A stretch of DNA of 64,000 nucleotides from Devosia sp. Root413D1. Lineage in GTDB: Bacteria; Pseudomonadota; Alphaproteobacteria; Rhizobiales; Devosiaceae. Each line of letters starts with the position of its first letter. The stretch's first letter is position 1. A program made the translations under genes and the position numbers. The notes below the pieces were generated by a model. That model saw nothing but the letters and a program-made list of their open reading frames with translations, ran no database searches and had not been told where the DNA came from. The DNA lies in NCBI RefSeq assembly GCF_001425235.1, contig NZ_LMEA01000008.1:310001-374000 (forward strand), in the 5' to 3' direction. Below are positions 53,177 through 62,517 of the stretch, piece after piece.

Positions 53177-53851
53177 ATGGGAAAAGCCCGTGGCGAGAAG
53201 CAGTTGCAGCCGACCCTCCACCGGGCCATGCCCGCCTGGGCGAACGGCCGCCGCAACCCGCTGCCTCGCCGTCGCAGGTTTCGTTGGCGCAGCTGGCTGG
53301 TCATTCTCGCCGGGCTGGGGATCGTCGCCTATCTGCTGCTCGCTGATGCTCCATTCACGCTCGATGGCCCGCTGCTGACCGGTCAGGTCGAGCGGGTGAG
53401 CGACGGCGACACCATCGACATCAGCGGGCAGCGCATTCGGCTGCCGGGGATCGATGCGCCGGAATGGAACCAGACCTGCCGGACGGCCAATGGCGGCTCG
53501 TGGGATTGCGGCAAGGCCGCGGCCACCCGCATGCGGGAATTGACCCGTAACCGCACGCTGTCCTGCCGACCGGAGGGCCACGATCGCTACCGCCGGCTGC
53601 TGGCCGTCTGCCGCGCCGGCAAGGTGGATATCGCCGAGACCATGGTCACCGACGGACTTGCAACTGCAACGGACCGCTACGCGGGGGCCGAGAGCCAGGC
53701 GAGGCGGGCCAGGCGCGGGCTGTGGCAGGGGCAATTCGATACCCCGGCGGATTGGCGTCGGCGCGAGGCCGAGGGTGGTGCCGGCGAGGCCGGGAATCCC
53801 AGCCGCTTCGAGCGCTTTTTGGCCTGGCTTTGGGGGCTTCTACCCAGTTGA
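53177..53851 (+). CDS. Thermonuclease-like (SNase) membrane-anchored nuclease
   Basis: The 224-residue protein has a cytoplasmic basic tail, one membrane helix (SWLVILAGLGIVAYLLLA near 39-56) and an SNase-fold domain (about 65-185): VERVSDGDTIDISGQRIRLPGIDAPE, then DRYRRLLAVC. The catalytic Arg and Glu of staphylococcal nuclease appear as R in RIRLPGIDAPE and in the DRYRR region. It may degrade DNA or RNA in the periplasm. It is divergent from the kinase gene and lies upstream of the Lrp gene. Confidence 0.88.
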   Translation: MGKARGEKQLQPTLHRAMPAWANGRRNPLPRRRRFRWRSWLVILAGLGIVAYLLLADAPFTLDGPLLTGQVERVSDGDTIDISGQRIRLPGIDAPEWNQTCRTANGGSWDCGKAAATRMRELTRNRTLSCRPEGHDRYRRLLAVCRAGKVDIAETMVTDGLATATDRYAGAESQARRARRGLWQGQFDTPADWRRREAEGGAGEAGNPSRFERFLAWLWGLLPS

Positions 53852-53960
53852 CAGGCGCAAGATATTTGCGTTGTATGGCCACCTTATCCGACCATCTTTG
53901 CGTCGTGGCGCTGATTTTCTCACAGTCACGCAATCTGATTTCTAGGGGGCTGCCATAGCT

Positions 53961-54440
53961 TTGGACAAGATCGACCGCAAGATTCTGGCGCTCCTGCAGA
54001 AGGATGCGACGACTCCGGTTGCCGAAATCGGCCGCAAGGTGGGGCTGTCAACGACGCCGTGCTGGCGCCGCATCCAGAAGATGGAAGAGGACGGGATCAT
54101 CAAGGGCCGCGTCGCGGTGCTGGACCCCACCAAGATCAATGCCGGCGTCACGGTGTTCGTGTCGATCCGCACCAACGAGCACAACGATGCGTGGATGCGG
54201 AAGTTCGCCGCTGTGGTGGAAGATTTCACCGAGGTGGTCGAGTTCTACCGGATGAGCGGCGAGGTGGACTATCTGCTGCGTGTCGTCGTTCCCGATATCG
54301 CGGCCTATGACTCGTTCTACAAGAAGCTGATTTCGAAGATCAATCTGACCGACGTCAGCTCGTCCTTCGCCATGGGCCAGATCAAGTACACCACGGCATT
54401 GCCGCTTGAGTTCGCCATCGTCTCCGACGACGACAAGTAA
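53961..54440 (+). CDS. Lrp/AsnC-family regulator
   Basis: The 159-residue protein starts at TTG 53961: the frame reads LDKIDRKILALLQKDATTPVAEIGRKVGLSTTPCWRRIQKMEEDG, a textbook Lrp N-terminus with an ordinary Met position at the TTG. An AGGGGG run lies 12 bases upstream. The C-terminal RAM domain (about 65-150) binds effectors. It is followed within 2 bases by a hydrolase gene, so they are co-transcribed and it may control that gene. Confidence 0.92.
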   Translation: MDKIDRKILALLQKDATTPVAEIGRKVGLSTTPCWRRIQKMEEDGIIKGRVAVLDPTKINAGVTVFVSIRTNEHNDAWMRKFAAVVEDFTEVVEFYRMSGEVDYLLRVVVPDIAAYDSFYKKLISKINLTDVSSSFAMGQIKYTTALPLEFAIVSDDDK

Positions 54441-54441
54441 C

Positions 54442-55323
54442 ATGGCCATTACCCGTGAGAGGCTGCGCCAGCTCGTCGGGCTGGTGGAACCGGCTGTGTC
54501 GCTCAGCGCTGCCCGCATCCAAGAGCGCAACGGCTACGAGGTCGAACACCTGACCTTGCTGCTCGGCGACACCGAGGTACGTGGCATTCTTACCCGGCCG
54601 TTGCATGCCGAGGGTAGGCTGCCCGCGATCCTCTACGGGCACTCGCATGGCGGACGCTATGATATCGGCGCCGACGAGCTGCTCGATGGCCGCGAATATC
54701 TGCTCGATCCGCTCGGTCCGGTCTTCGCCCGTGCCGGCTATGTGACCCTCTCGATCGACATGCCGGTGTTCGGCAAGCGCTCTACCATCACCGAGAGCGC
54801 GGCCGCCAAGGCGCTGCTCTGGTACGGCAAGGGCCTGTTCGGGCAGATGCTCTGCGACCACTCGGCGGCGCTGACCTACCTCGCCTCGCGCCCGGATGTC
54901 GATCCTGCCCGCATCGGCGCCTTTGGCATCTCGATGGGCTGCACGTTGAGCTACTGGCTCGCCGCGATGGACGAGCGCATCAAGGCTGTCACCCACCTCT
55001 GTTGCTTTGCCGACCTCCGCAAGATGATCGAGCTCGGCAACCATGATGGTCACGGCGTTTACCTGATCGTACCGGGGCTGCTGAACGAGGCGGATGCCGG
55101 CGCCATCGGCGCACTGGTGGCGCCGCGCCCGCAGCTCATCTGCATCGGCGAGGCCGACTCCCTGACCCCGCCGGCCGCCGTGGCGCTGGCATGGGAAGAA
55201 ACCAGCGCCGCCTATGCGAACACGCCCAGCCGGCTGCAACTGGTGTCGGAGCCGGGTGTGAAGCACCAGGAGACGCCGCGCATGCGCGAAGCCGCGCTGA
55301 GGTTCTTCGCCGAGAACCTTTAG
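54442..55323 (+). CDS. Alpha/beta hydrolase (dienelactone hydrolase-like)
   Basis: The 293-residue protein starts 2 bases after the Lrp stop. It has the nucleophile elbow GISMGCTLSYW (Ser at G-I-S-M-G), an N-terminal strand region PAILYGHSHGGRYDIG that carries an extra HSHGG motif, an Asp in CIGEADSLTPP, and a His in GVKHQETPRM. The full triad is thus Ser-Asp-His. The HSHGG may belong to the oxyanion hole. It resembles dienelactone or acetylxylan-type hydrolases; the substrate is unknown. Confidence 0.88.
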   Translation: MAITRERLRQLVGLVEPAVSLSAARIQERNGYEVEHLTLLLGDTEVRGILTRPLHAEGRLPAILYGHSHGGRYDIGADELLDGREYLLDPLGPVFARAGYVTLSIDMPVFGKRSTITESAAAKALLWYGKGLFGQMLCDHSAALTYLASRPDVDPARIGAFGISMGCTLSYWLAAMDERIKAVTHLCCFADLRKMIELGNHDGHGVYLIVPGLLNEADAGAIGALVAPRPQLICIGEADSLTPPAAVALAWEETSAAYANTPSRLQLVSEPGVKHQETPRMREAALRFFAENL

Positions 55324-55373
55324 ATTCGGCTGGCTAGGTCGTTTCATGATTGGGCAGCACTATTGCTCCACCA

Positions 55374-55463
55374 ACTCGATGTCATCCCAGCGAAAGCTGG
55401 GACCCATCTGTCCGCTGGTGCAGGTGGCGAGTTGGGTCCCAGCTTTCGCTGGGATGACATCCG
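55374..55463. repeat. REP-type inverted repeat, second copy
   Basis: It begins ACTCGATGTCATCCCAGCGAA and ends with the complementary CAGCTTTCGCTGGGATGACA, with a variable centre. It is nearly identical in its arms to the element at 21440-21526. It follows the hydrolase gene. Confidence 0.75.
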
Positions 55464-55570
55464 GTGGGGAGGTGAAGCAGTGGGCCTACCTCGTCCGCCG
55501 CATCGCCGCAGGTAAGTGATCCGGTCGTACTGCTCCTGCGTCCCGTGGTTCAACTCACCCGTAAAACACG

Positions 55571-55852
55571 CTAGCTGCGCCCGGCGATCCCCAGACTGCC
55601 ATCGGAGTGGGTGACGAAGCGGACGCCATGACGGGTGAATGCTTGGCGGATCGCCGCGACATTCTCGTCGCGCACGGCTCGGTGCCCGGGCATCTCGACC
55701 CGGCGAACCGTGGAGAACGACACCCCGGACTCCTCGGCAAGTTCGAGCGCCGTCCAACCCAGATAGGCGCGCGCGGCGCGGATCTGAGCGTGTGACAGGG
55801 TATCTGTCGGAGTTTCAATCAGCCCCGGCTGCATGTGCGAATGCTGGTTCAC
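55571..55852 (-). CDS. XRE-family transcriptional regulator
   Basis: The small protein of about 93 residues carries a helix-turn-helix near 20-60: LSHAQIRAARAYLGWTALELAEESGVSFSTVRRVEM. The C-terminus (HGVRFVTHSDGSLGIAG) fits small XRE regulators such as HipB-like or stand-alone types. The start is uncertain: GTG 55852 has GGGAGG 10 bases upstream, while ATG 55834 has none. It could be the antitoxin half of a pair, but no toxin-like gene is seen next to it. Confidence 0.75.
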   Translation of the reverse strand: MNQHSHMQPGLIETPTDTLSHAQIRAARAYLGWTALELAEESGVSFSTVRRVEMPGHRAVRDENVAAIRQAFTRHGVRFVTHSDGSLGIAGRS

Positions 55853-56399
55853 GGGCGGGATCCCTCCCACCACAGATTCGTCCGGTCCTTCGCCTCGCAG
55901 TCGCTATGCCCAGTAATGCCTGGTCGCGTATTTATTATTGTCATTTCCCCCACATCAGAACGCTGGTTTGTTGCCCCCCAACGCCTGAAGTCACGCTATC
56001 GCCTTCATCACGCACCCTATGCGGCGAAATTGGATCGGGACAGTGCCGGCCACAATCACATTTTGCCGATGAGCAAAAATCGCTCAGTCGATGCAGTGTG
56101 TTGATCAAAAAAGAACAAAAACTGCTCTGGATGTATAGTTGCAGTAACTGGACACAATCGGCAGTCCAGTCCGTCGCAACAGAAAATGTAACTTGAGCCC
56201 GACTGTCAATGATCAATTGACCACAGGCCCGCCGGGCGCGGCGGTTTCCGTGTATCGGCGTGACGGACGCCAGGAGCAGGTGCGAAAAGTTCGGCGCCTG
56301 ACCGTTCGACATTTCCCGCGCGCCGTCTATTGTGCTCTGCCAGCAAGGACGAAAACGTCCGTCTGGCGCCGGTCGGCGCAGTCCTGGAGGGGGCGAGAG
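55853..56399. other. 547-base intergenic region upstream of the GMC oxidoreductase gene
   Basis: No gene is supported on either strand. Part of it (about 56090-56190) is AT-rich compared with the surroundings (ATCAAAAAAGAACAAAAA, then GTATAGTTGCAGTAACTGG), and it holds TTGACCACAGG near 56217. It must hold the promoters of the XRE gene and the GMC/SDR genes. A long open frame crosses it on the minus strand but looks like a shadow of the GMC gene. Confidence 0.6.
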
Positions 56400-58046
56400 A
56401 TGCGGGAGGAATTCGATCACATCGTGATCGGAGGGGGAGCGTCGGGCTGCGTTGCGGCGGCCCGGCTGGTGACCGATGGTGGGCGCCGCGTGCTGCTGCT
56501 CGAGGCGGGCCACTCGCACCACCACCCGCTCCTCGACATGCCGCCTGGCATCTTCAAGCTGATCAACGGCTCGAAATACATGACCTATCACCACACGGTG
56601 CCGCAGCAGCACCTGAATGGTCGCGTCCACGATATCCCGCAGGGCAATGTGCTCGGCGGCGGCACCTCGGTAAACGCCCAGGTCTATATGCGCGGCCGGC
56701 CATCGGACTATGACGAGTGGGACCAGATCCTGCGCGGCAGCAACGATGGCGCGGCCTGGGACTGGTCGACCGTGCTGCAGCACTTCCGCCGCATCGAAGG
56801 CAACAACAGGCTCAGCAATGATTTCCACGGCAACGATGGTCCGCTGCTCGTCTCCGATCCTGGCCATGTCGACGATGTGTCGCGCTGGTTCGTGCAGAGC
56901 GTGCAGCAGAAGGGCGAACCCTTCACCAATGATTTCAACGGTGTGACGCAGCGCGGGGTCGGCTTCTACCAGTTCATGAACAGGAAGGGGAAACGCTCCA
57001 GCGCCGCCTACGCCTATATCGAGCCGCTGAAAGACGACCCGCGCCTGACCGTGCGGCTCCGCGCCGCCGTGCAGAAAATCAACATCGAGAACGGCCGTGC
57101 CGTCAGCGTCACCTATCGCGATGGCAGAGGGGCCGAGCATACCGTCCATTCGTCCGGCGATATCGTGCTCAGTTCCGGCGCCTTGGTGACGCCCAAGCTG
57201 TTGATGCTCTCGGGCCTCGGTCCCGCCGAACAGCTCGACAGCCACGGCATCAAGACGCTGGTCGATCTGCCCGGCGTCGGGCGCAACCTGATCGACCACC
57301 CGGAGGTCCCGGTGATCTCTGTGGCCAACGGCCCCTACGGCTACTTCAGGCAGGGCGTCGGCTGGCGCATGCTGAAGAACGGCCTCAACTTCAAGCTGTT
57401 CGGCAACGGCCCGATCCTCTCCGCCGGCTTCGAGGCAGGCGCCTTCATCAACCCCGTCGACCGCGACGCACCGCCGTCCATCCAGGCCTTCTGCGTGCCC
57501 ATCGTCTATCTCGACCGCGACCTGCTCAAGGTGTTCGACGACACCTATGGGGTCACCATCACTACGGTGCTGGTGAAACCCAAGTCGCGCGGCTATGTCG
57601 AACTCCGCTCCGCTAACCCGGCCGATATGCCGCTGGTTTCGCCGCACCTGCTGCAACACCCCGACGATATGCGGATGATGGTCGAGGGCCAGCGCTTCTT
57701 CCGCGACGTGCTGCTGTCGGGCGCACTTGGCAAGCGTATCGAGAAGGTCATCGCGCCACCCGGTCCCGATCTCAGCGACGAAGTGATGGCCGAACATTGC
57801 CGACGCTTTGTCAAGACCAATTACCACCCGGCCAGCACTGCGAAGATGGGCGCCGACGGCGATCCGATGGCGGTGCTCGACGCGCGCCTGCGCGTCCGCG
57901 GCGTCGACAACCTCAGGGTCTCCGATATGTCGGCGGTGCCCAACATCAATGCCGGCAATACGACGGCGCCCGCCATGATGCTGGGCGACCGCTGTGCCGA
58001 TTTCATCCTCGGCCTCGATCGGCCGCCGCACGCCGCAACGCACTGA
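56400..58046 (+). CDS. GMC-family FAD-dependent oxidoreductase
   Basis: The 548-residue protein starts MREEFDHIVIGGGASGCVAAARL, with the FAD-binding turn, then NVLGGGTSVNAQVYMRGRPSDYDEW, the GMC signature, and C-terminal catalytic residues: His in NYHPASTAKMG and Asn in NINAGNTTAPAMMLGDR. It would oxidise an alcohol, as choline dehydrogenase and glucose-type GMC enzymes do. GGAGG lies 9 bases before the ATG. An SDR gene follows in the same direction 72 bases later and may act on the product or the same substrate. Confidence 0.94.
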   Translation: MREEFDHIVIGGGASGCVAAARLVTDGGRRVLLLEAGHSHHHPLLDMPPGIFKLINGSKYMTYHHTVPQQHLNGRVHDIPQGNVLGGGTSVNAQVYMRGRPSDYDEWDQILRGSNDGAAWDWSTVLQHFRRIEGNNRLSNDFHGNDGPLLVSDPGHVDDVSRWFVQSVQQKGEPFTNDFNGVTQRGVGFYQFMNRKGKRSSAAYAYIEPLKDDPRLTVRLRAAVQKINIENGRAVSVTYRDGRGAEHTVHSSGDIVLSSGALVTPKLLMLSGLGPAEQLDSHGIKTLVDLPGVGRNLIDHPEVPVISVANGPYGYFRQGVGWRMLKNGLNFKLFGNGPILSAGFEAGAFINPVDRDAPPSIQAFCVPIVYLDRDLLKVFDDTYGVTITTVLVKPKSRGYVELRSANPADMPLVSPHLLQHPDDMRMMVEGQRFFRDVLLSGALGKRIEKVIAPPGPDLSDEVMAEHCRRFVKTNYHPASTAKMGADGDPMAVLDARLRVRGVDNLRVSDMSAVPNINAGNTTAPAMMLGDRCADFILGLDRPPHAATH

Positions 58047-58060
58047 AGTCTTGGTTGTCG

Positions 58061-58101
58061 CGTGGTCGAGCTGGAAAGGTCTGCAACTTTTCCTGACCAC
58101 G
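58061..58101. repeat. Nested-hairpin intergenic element, copy 2 (inverted)
   Basis: The outer stem CGTGGTC (58061-58067) pairs with GACCACG (58095-58101). The inner core GGAAAGGT (58073-58080) pairs with ACTTTTCC (58086-58093) with one G-T wobble. Here the 5-base gap is on the left and the single base on the right, so the element lies in the opposite orientation to the copies at 46399 and 61750. It lies between the GMC and SDR genes. Confidence 0.65.
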
Positions 58102-58118
58102 CCTTGGAGGGAAATACG

Positions 58119-58886
58119 ATGATTTTCGATCTGTTTCGTCTGGACGGCAAAGTCGCGCTGGTCACCGGCGCCACCCGTGGCATCGGCCTCGGCATCGTCG
58201 AAGCGCTGAGCGATGCCGGCGCCCACGTCATTCTCTCGTCCAGGGTGCCCAAGCCCGATGTGGTGCAGCGCTTCAAGGACCTGGGCCGCCAGGTGGACTA
58301 CCTGCAGGGCGACGTGCAGGATCCGGCAGTGCCGGCGCAACTGGTGGCCGAGGCCGTAAAGCTCGGCGGCGGCAGGCTCGATATCCTCGTCAACAATGCC
58401 GGCGTTGCCCAGCACGGCGACACCCACAGCTTCCCCGAAGAGCAGTACCGCCGGCTGATGGATATCAACGTCGACAGTGTCTTCCGCGCCTGCCAGGCGG
58501 CGCTCGGCCCGATGCGGGCCCAGAAGAGCGGCGTGATGCTGAACATCGGCTCGATCTCCGGCCTCATCTCCAACATCCCGCAGCCGCAGGCCGCCTACAA
58601 TGCGTCAAAGGCCGCGGTGCACATGCTGACCAAGAGTCTCGCCTCCGACTATGCCGATGACGGCATCCGCGTGAACGCCATCGCCCCCGGCTACATTACC
58701 ACCGACATGACCAATGGCGGCCTCGCCGACCCGGTCTGGGGCCCGGTGTGGCGTGACATGACGCCGATGAAGCGCCCGGGCTCGGCCATCGATATCGGCG
58801 CCGCGGCGCTCTACCTTTGCTCGCCGGCGTCCGGTTACGTGACCGGCGAAGTGCTGGTGGTGGATGGCGGGTACACGGTTCGCTAG
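58119..58886 (+). CDS. Short-chain dehydrogenase/reductase
   Basis: The 255-residue classical SDR has the NAD(P)-binding TGATRGIGLG near residue 15-24, NNAG in LVNNAGVAQ, the catalytic Tyr-x-x-x-Lys in AAYNASKAAVH, and the substrate-side Ser in NIGSISG. It may act on sugar alcohols or ketones. GGAGGG lies 8 bases before the ATG. It is the second gene of a likely two-gene unit with the GMC oxidoreductase. Confidence 0.94.
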   Translation: MIFDLFRLDGKVALVTGATRGIGLGIVEALSDAGAHVILSSRVPKPDVVQRFKDLGRQVDYLQGDVQDPAVPAQLVAEAVKLGGGRLDILVNNAGVAQHGDTHSFPEEQYRRLMDINVDSVFRACQAALGPMRAQKSGVMLNIGSISGLISNIPQPQAAYNASKAAVHMLTKSLASDYADDGIRVNAIAPGYITTDMTNGGLADPVWGPVWRDMTPMKRPGSAIDIGAAALYLCSPASGYVTGEVLVVDGGYTVR

Positions 58887-58903
58887 TTGGGGCTGACGGA
58901 AAC

Positions 58904-59028
58904 AGACGGCCCCCTCCCATCCTCCCCCATGAAGGGGGAGGTGCCGCATCCAGTGCTGGGCACGATTGAAGACAGAGCCTCAACTCTTCACCTCCCCCTT
59001 CATGGGGGAGGCCGGGAGGGGGCCGTCT
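58904..59028. repeat. C-rich palindromic repeat element
   Basis: A 40-base arm at 58904-58943 (AGACGGCCCCCTCCC...) matches the complement of 58989-59028 at 38 of 40 positions; each arm also contains its own CTCCCCCAT/ATGAAGGGGGAG hairpin. It fills the gap between the SDR gene and moaA. It resembles the element at 27216-27320 in layout. Confidence 0.75.
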
Positions 59029-59063
59029 CTATCAGTAAGGCACTACTCCCCGCGGGCGAGACG

Positions 59064-60104
59064 CTACCCCCCCGTGACACTCATGTGCCGGCTCAAGGCC
59101 GGTGCAGTGTGGTCGCGATCCAGCACGAAATCGTGCCCTTTGGGCTTCAGCAGCATCGCCCGATCCAGCGCCGTGTCCAACGCTTCCGGGCCGCCCTCGC
59201 GGATCGCCGCGCGCAGGTCGACCATGTCGTCCTGTCCCAGGCACATATAGAGCTGACCGGTTGCGGTCAGCCGGACCCGGTTGCAGCTCTCGCAGAAATT
59301 GTGGCTCATCGGCGTGATGAAGCCGACCAGCCCGTTGGTCTCAGCCACGTAGTCGTAGCGCGCCGGCCCGCCGGTGCGGTGACCGGTGGGCTCCAGCGTG
59401 TACTTGGCCTGCAGCCGCTCGCGCATTTCCTTGAGCGGCAGGTAGGTGTCGACCCGGTCGATGCCGACCTCGCCCAGCGGCATGCCTTCGATCAGCGTCA
59501 GCCCGAAACCGCGGCCATGCGCCCAGTGCAGCATCGGCTCGATCTCGTCTTCATTGACGCCGCGCATCGCCACCATGTTGATCTTGATCTTGAGCCCGGC
59601 ATCATCAGCCGCGTCGATCCCATCGAGCACATCGGCGATCCGACCGCGACGGGTGATCTCGGCGAAGCGCTGCTCGTCGAGCGTGTCGAGCGATACGTTG
59701 AGCCGCTTCACTCCGGCGCGCGCCAGGCCCTCGGCATGACGGCGCAGCTGGCTGCCGTTGGTGGTGAGCGTCAGTTCCTCGAGCCCGTGCCCGATATGGG
59801 TGCCGATCTTCTCCACCAGTTCCATGATGTCGCGTCGCACCAGCGGTTCGCCGCCGGTCAGCCGCACCTTCCTCACCCCGCGGGCGACGAAGGCGTTCAC
59901 GATGGTGTCGATCTCCTCGAAGCTCAGCACGTCCTTTTTGGGCAGGAACGTCATGTGCTCCGACATGCAGTAGACGCAGCGGAAGTCGCAGCGGTCGGTC
60001 ACCGATACCCTGAGGTAGGTGATCCGCCGGCCATAGCGGTCGACGAGCGGGCGCTCCGCACCGGTCGGAGCGAGGTTCGGCTGTTCGAGAAGCGTCAGGG
60101 ACAT
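59064..60104 (-). CDS. moaA: GTP 3',8-cyclase (molybdenum cofactor synthesis)
   Basis: The 346-residue radical SAM enzyme starts [18 protein letters not shown]. The N-terminal cluster motif is CDFRCVYC near residue 35; the second cluster has [18 protein letters not shown] near 265. The C-terminal Gly pair (SVTGG) needed for activity is present. It rearranges GTP to 3',8-cyclo-GTP, which MoaC turns into precursor Z. The ATG is unusually close to an AAGGGG run on the minus strand, so the real ribosome site is not obvious. No other moa gene is near. Confidence 0.95.
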   Translation of the reverse strand: MSLTLLEQPNLAPTGAERPLVDRYGRRITYLRVSVTDRCDFRCVYCMSEHMTFLPKKDVLSFEEIDTIVNAFVARGVRKVRLTGGEPLVRRDIMELVEKIGTHIGHGLEELTLTTNGSQLRRHAEGLARAGVKRLNVSLDTLDEQRFAEITRRGRIADVLDGIDAADDAGLKIKINMVAMRGVNEDEIEPMLHWAHGRGFGLTLIEGMPLGEVGIDRVDTYLPLKEMRERLQAKYTLEPTGHRTGGPARYDYVAETNGLVGFITPMSHNFCESCNRVRLTATGQLYMCLGQDDMVDLRAAIREGGPEALDTALDRAMLLKPKGHDFVLDRDHTAPALSRHMSVTGG

Positions 60105-60195
60105 TCCCCTTTTTACCGCACGTTTGCCCGGACAGCAAAACAAGAAAGGGCCGGCTCCGTGGAGCCTGCCCTTCCGAATTCGCAGTGCTCTGCCG

Positions 60196-60801
60196 TTACT
60201 GGTGCACGACCACCAGGGCGCCGACCTTCACACGCTCGTAGAGATCGGTGACATCTTCGTTGGTGAGCCGGATGCAGCCCGAAGATACGGCCTGGCCGAT
60301 GGTCCAAGGCTCCGACGTGCCGTGGATACGGTAGAGCGTCGAGCCGATGTAGAGCGCGCGAGCGCCGAGCGGATTGTCCGGGCCACCCGGCATATAGGCC
60401 GGCAGGTCGGGAACACGCTTGCGCATCTGCGCCGGCGGCGTCCAGCCCGGCCACTCGGCGGTGCGGGTAATGCGGTGCTGGCCCGACCAGCGGAAGCCGT
60501 CACGGCCGACGCCGATGCCATACTTCATCGCCTTGCCGTCCTGGAGCACAAGGTAGAGCCGGCGCTCGGACGTCTCGACGACGATCGTGCCCGGCTTGAA
60601 CTTGCTGTCGTAGTCGACGATCTGCTTGGCGATTGCACTGCCGCGCCTGGAGCCGGCCTTGACCGCGCCAGCTTCCGACCAGGTGTCGGTGGCGGGATCG
60701 TAGACACGCCTCGCTGCCGTGGCCGGAGCGGCTAGTGACAGCGACAGGATCGCCGACAAAAGAGCGGCGACCACAATCTTGGTCTTGGAGATTTTCTTCA
60801 A
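60196..60801 (-). CDS. L,D-transpeptidase (YkuD domain)
   Basis: The 201-residue protein starts at TTG 60801, with AAGAGG 7 bases upstream, which gives a proper Sec signal peptide ([20 protein letters not shown], cleavage near TAA). The YkuD catalytic motif is [20 protein letters not shown] with the nucleophilic Cys. It forms 3-3 peptidoglycan cross-links or attaches proteins to peptidoglycan. An ATG at 60888 would add 29 residues before the signal peptide and lacks a ribosome site. Confidence 0.9.
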   Translation of the reverse strand: MKKISKTKIVVAALLSAILSLSLAAPATAARRVYDPATDTWSEAGAVKAGSRRGSAIAKQIVDYDSKFKPGTIVVETSERRLYLVLQDGKAMKYGIGVGRDGFRWSGQHRITRTAEWPGWTPPAQMRKRVPDLPAYMPGGPDNPLGARALYIGSTLYRIHGTSEPWTIGQAVSSGCIRLTNEDVTDLYERVKVGALVVVHQ

Positions 60802-60977
60802 ACTGCGCCTCTTGACGTAATCGACCCTGATTCTGAGCCAGTTCCGGATGGTTGATAAACTGTTCCTAACAGGCAGTGAACGGGCCATGCCACGATTCGG
60901 ACAAACTCAGAACACCACAGCCACAATGTGTTGCCTCGATGTGACATTTCCATTCACCTCTGCGTGAAAAGGCTAGG

Positions 60978-61006
60978 TTGACAGGCCTTCGCGCCTCTCC
61001 TAGGTC
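60978..61006 (+). promoter_or_regulatory. Predicted rpiA promoter
   Basis: TTGACA at 60978-60983 and TAGGTC at 61001-61006 are separated by 17 bases. The -10 is poor. It lies 25 bases before the rpiA start. Confidence 0.4.
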
Positions 61007-61030
61007 CGGCCGGAAGGGGAGGACTGCTTG

Positions 61031-61723
61031 ATGAGCGATGACCAGAAGTACCGCGCCGCCGAGGCGGCAATGGCCGAAGTCACGAGCGGCATGCGATTGG
61101 GCCTGGGCACCGGTTCAACGGCCAAACACTTCGTCGATATCGTCGGCCGTGCCGTGCAGAACGGGCTGGATGTGATCTGCATCCCGACCTCTGAAGTCAC
61201 TGCGGCTCAGGCAAAGGGCCTCGGCATCCCGCTCACCGACCTCGAAAAGACGCCCGAACTCGATCTCACGGTCGATGGTGCCGATGAACTCGGCCCCGGC
61301 CTGGCGCTGATCAAGGGTGGCGGCGGCGCCCTGCTGCGCGAAAAGATCGTCGCTGCGGCCTCCAAGCGGATGATCGTCATTGCCGACCAGAGTAAGCGGG
61401 TCGAAATGCTCGGCCGATACCCCCTGCCGATCGAGGTCAATCACTTTGGTCTCGGCGCCACCGCGGCCGCCCTTGGCGCCGTGATGGCCGATTTCAATGC
61501 CGAGGGTGACCTGCGTCGCCGCCTGAAGCCCGATGGAACGCCCTTCGTCACCGACGGCGGACACGCCATCCTCGACGCTTTTTTTGGCCGTATTCCTCAG
61601 CCAGAAGCACTGGCGAAAGCCTTGGCCGACATTCCGGGCGTGGTCGAGCATGGCCTGTTCATCGGGCTCTGCAAGCGGGCCTACGTGGCTGGTTCCGCGG
61701 GTGTCGACGTTCTGGACGGCTGA
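61031..61723 (+). CDS. rpiA: Ribose-5-phosphate isomerase A
   Basis: The 230-residue protein has the RpiA motifs [13 protein letters not shown] near 22-34, [28 protein letters not shown] near 80-107, and [10 protein letters not shown] near 178. It interconverts ribose-5-phosphate and ribulose-5-phosphate in the pentose phosphate pathway. I chose ATG 61031 with GGGAGGA 9 bases upstream over the TTG one codon earlier. It begins a run of plus-strand genes that continues to gor. Confidence 0.96.
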   Translation: MSDDQKYRAAEAAMAEVTSGMRLGLGTGSTAKHFVDIVGRAVQNGLDVICIPTSEVTAAQAKGLGIPLTDLEKTPELDLTVDGADELGPGLALIKGGGGALLREKIVAAASKRMIVIADQSKRVEMLGRYPLPIEVNHFGLGATAAALGAVMADFNAEGDLRRRLKPDGTPFVTDGGHAILDAFFGRIPQPEALAKALADIPGVVEHGLFIGLCKRAYVAGSAGVDVLDG

Positions 61724-61749
61724 TTGCCGCTCGGATAGAGGCTAAGAGA

Positions 61750-61787
61750 GCTTCCGGGAAAAGTGCAGACTTTTCCGGTTCGGAAGC
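61750..61787. repeat. Nested-hairpin intergenic element, copy 3
   Basis: The outer stem GCTTCC (61750-61755) pairs with GGAAGC (61782-61787). The inner core GGAAAAGT (61757-61764) pairs with ACTTTTCC (61769-61776). The left gap is 1 base and the right gap 5 bases, as in the copy at 46399-46442. It lies between rpiA and the DUF2059 gene. Confidence 0.7.
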
Positions 61788-61863
61788 GCGACAAACAACG
61801 ACTTGGGGATGTCGGCGTTTCACGGAAACGGCGATCAGCTCCAGCAGGGGAAACAAGAACCAG

Positions 61864-62403
61864 ATGGGCACCAAGCTGATGACGTCCACCTTCAAACGCG
61901 CGCCGATGCTTGTCGCCGCATTGCTGTCTCTGATCCTGTCGAGCTTCGCGGCGCTGCCCGCCCTGGGGCAGGGAGCCTCGGAAATCTCGCCCGAGCACCT
62001 CGCCCTGGCGCGCAAGTACGTCGATCTGACCGACACCGGCGGCCTCTACGAAGCCACCATCGTGCAGGCAGGCATCAACACCTATAAGCAGCTGCTGCCG
62101 CAGAACCCGGAGATCGCCGAGCCGCTGAACTCGGCGATCGAAAAGGTGATCGCGACCTACAAGGGCCGCAAGGGCGAGCTGTTCGACCAGTTCGCGCGGG
62201 TCTATGCGCTCTCCTTCACCCAGGAAGAGCTGCAGCAGATCGTCGATTTCTATTCGACTCCGACCGGCGTCAAGCTGGCCAAGTCGAACTCGGCGATGAG
62301 CGGCACCATCAATCGGATCATGGACGTCTACTCGGGCAACCTGAACACCGAATTCTTCACGGCCGTTCGCGCCGAACTGAAGGCCAAGGGTATCGACAGC
62401 TGA
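61864..62403 (+). CDS. DUF2059-domain secreted protein
   Basis: The 179-residue protein has a signal peptide (MGTKLMTSTFKRAPMLVAALLSLILSS, cleavage near ALG at residue 34-36) and a helical DUF2059 domain (about 90-165: GELFDQFARVYALSFTQEELQQIVDFYSTPTGVKLAKS). Function is unknown; family members are periplasmic and common in alphaproteobacteria. It is followed by a terminator. It lies between rpiA and gor. Confidence 0.92.
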   Translation: MGTKLMTSTFKRAPMLVAALLSLILSSFAALPALGQGASEISPEHLALARKYVDLTDTGGLYEATIVQAGINTYKQLLPQNPEIAEPLNSAIEKVIATYKGRKGELFDQFARVYALSFTQEELQQIVDFYSTPTGVKLAKSNSAMSGTINRIMDVYSGNLNTEFFTAVRAELKAKGIDS

Positions 62404-62426
62404 GCTTAGGCACCCTATCTGATTGA

Positions 62427-62516
62427 AGGCCCCGCCATCGCGCGGGGCTTTTTTACGTCCGGGGTAGGCCCCTAAGGCCCTGCCACCGCGCGAGGCTTTT
62501 TGGGTTCGGGGTAGGC
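62427..62516 (+). repeat. Tandemly duplicated terminator segment
   Basis: A 43-base segment (62427-62469, starting AGGCCCCGCCATCGCGCGG) recurs in diverged form at 62475-62516 (period 48). The first copy holds the working terminator; the second has a weakened stem and ends two bases before the gor ATG, so it also supplies the leader of gor. Confidence 0.75.
62429..62454 (+). terminator. Rho-independent terminator after the DUF2059 gene
   Basis: GCCCCGC (62429-62435) pairs exactly with GCGGGGC (62442-62448) across a 6-base loop, followed by six T. This is the strongest terminator in the window. Confidence 0.9.
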
Positions 62517-62517
62517 A

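Noticed and set aside
55464-55570. A toxin gene downstream of the XRE regulator on the minus strand
   Set aside because: The short frame there (GELNHGTQEQYDRITYLR) has no start codon of its own and no recognisable toxin domain; it may be a remnant, but I cannot support it.
55941-58427. Long minus-strand open frame of over 800 codons
   Set aside because: It lies antisense to the GMC oxidoreductase and SDR genes, whose motifs are clear. High GC gives such long shadow frames; its translation has no domain.
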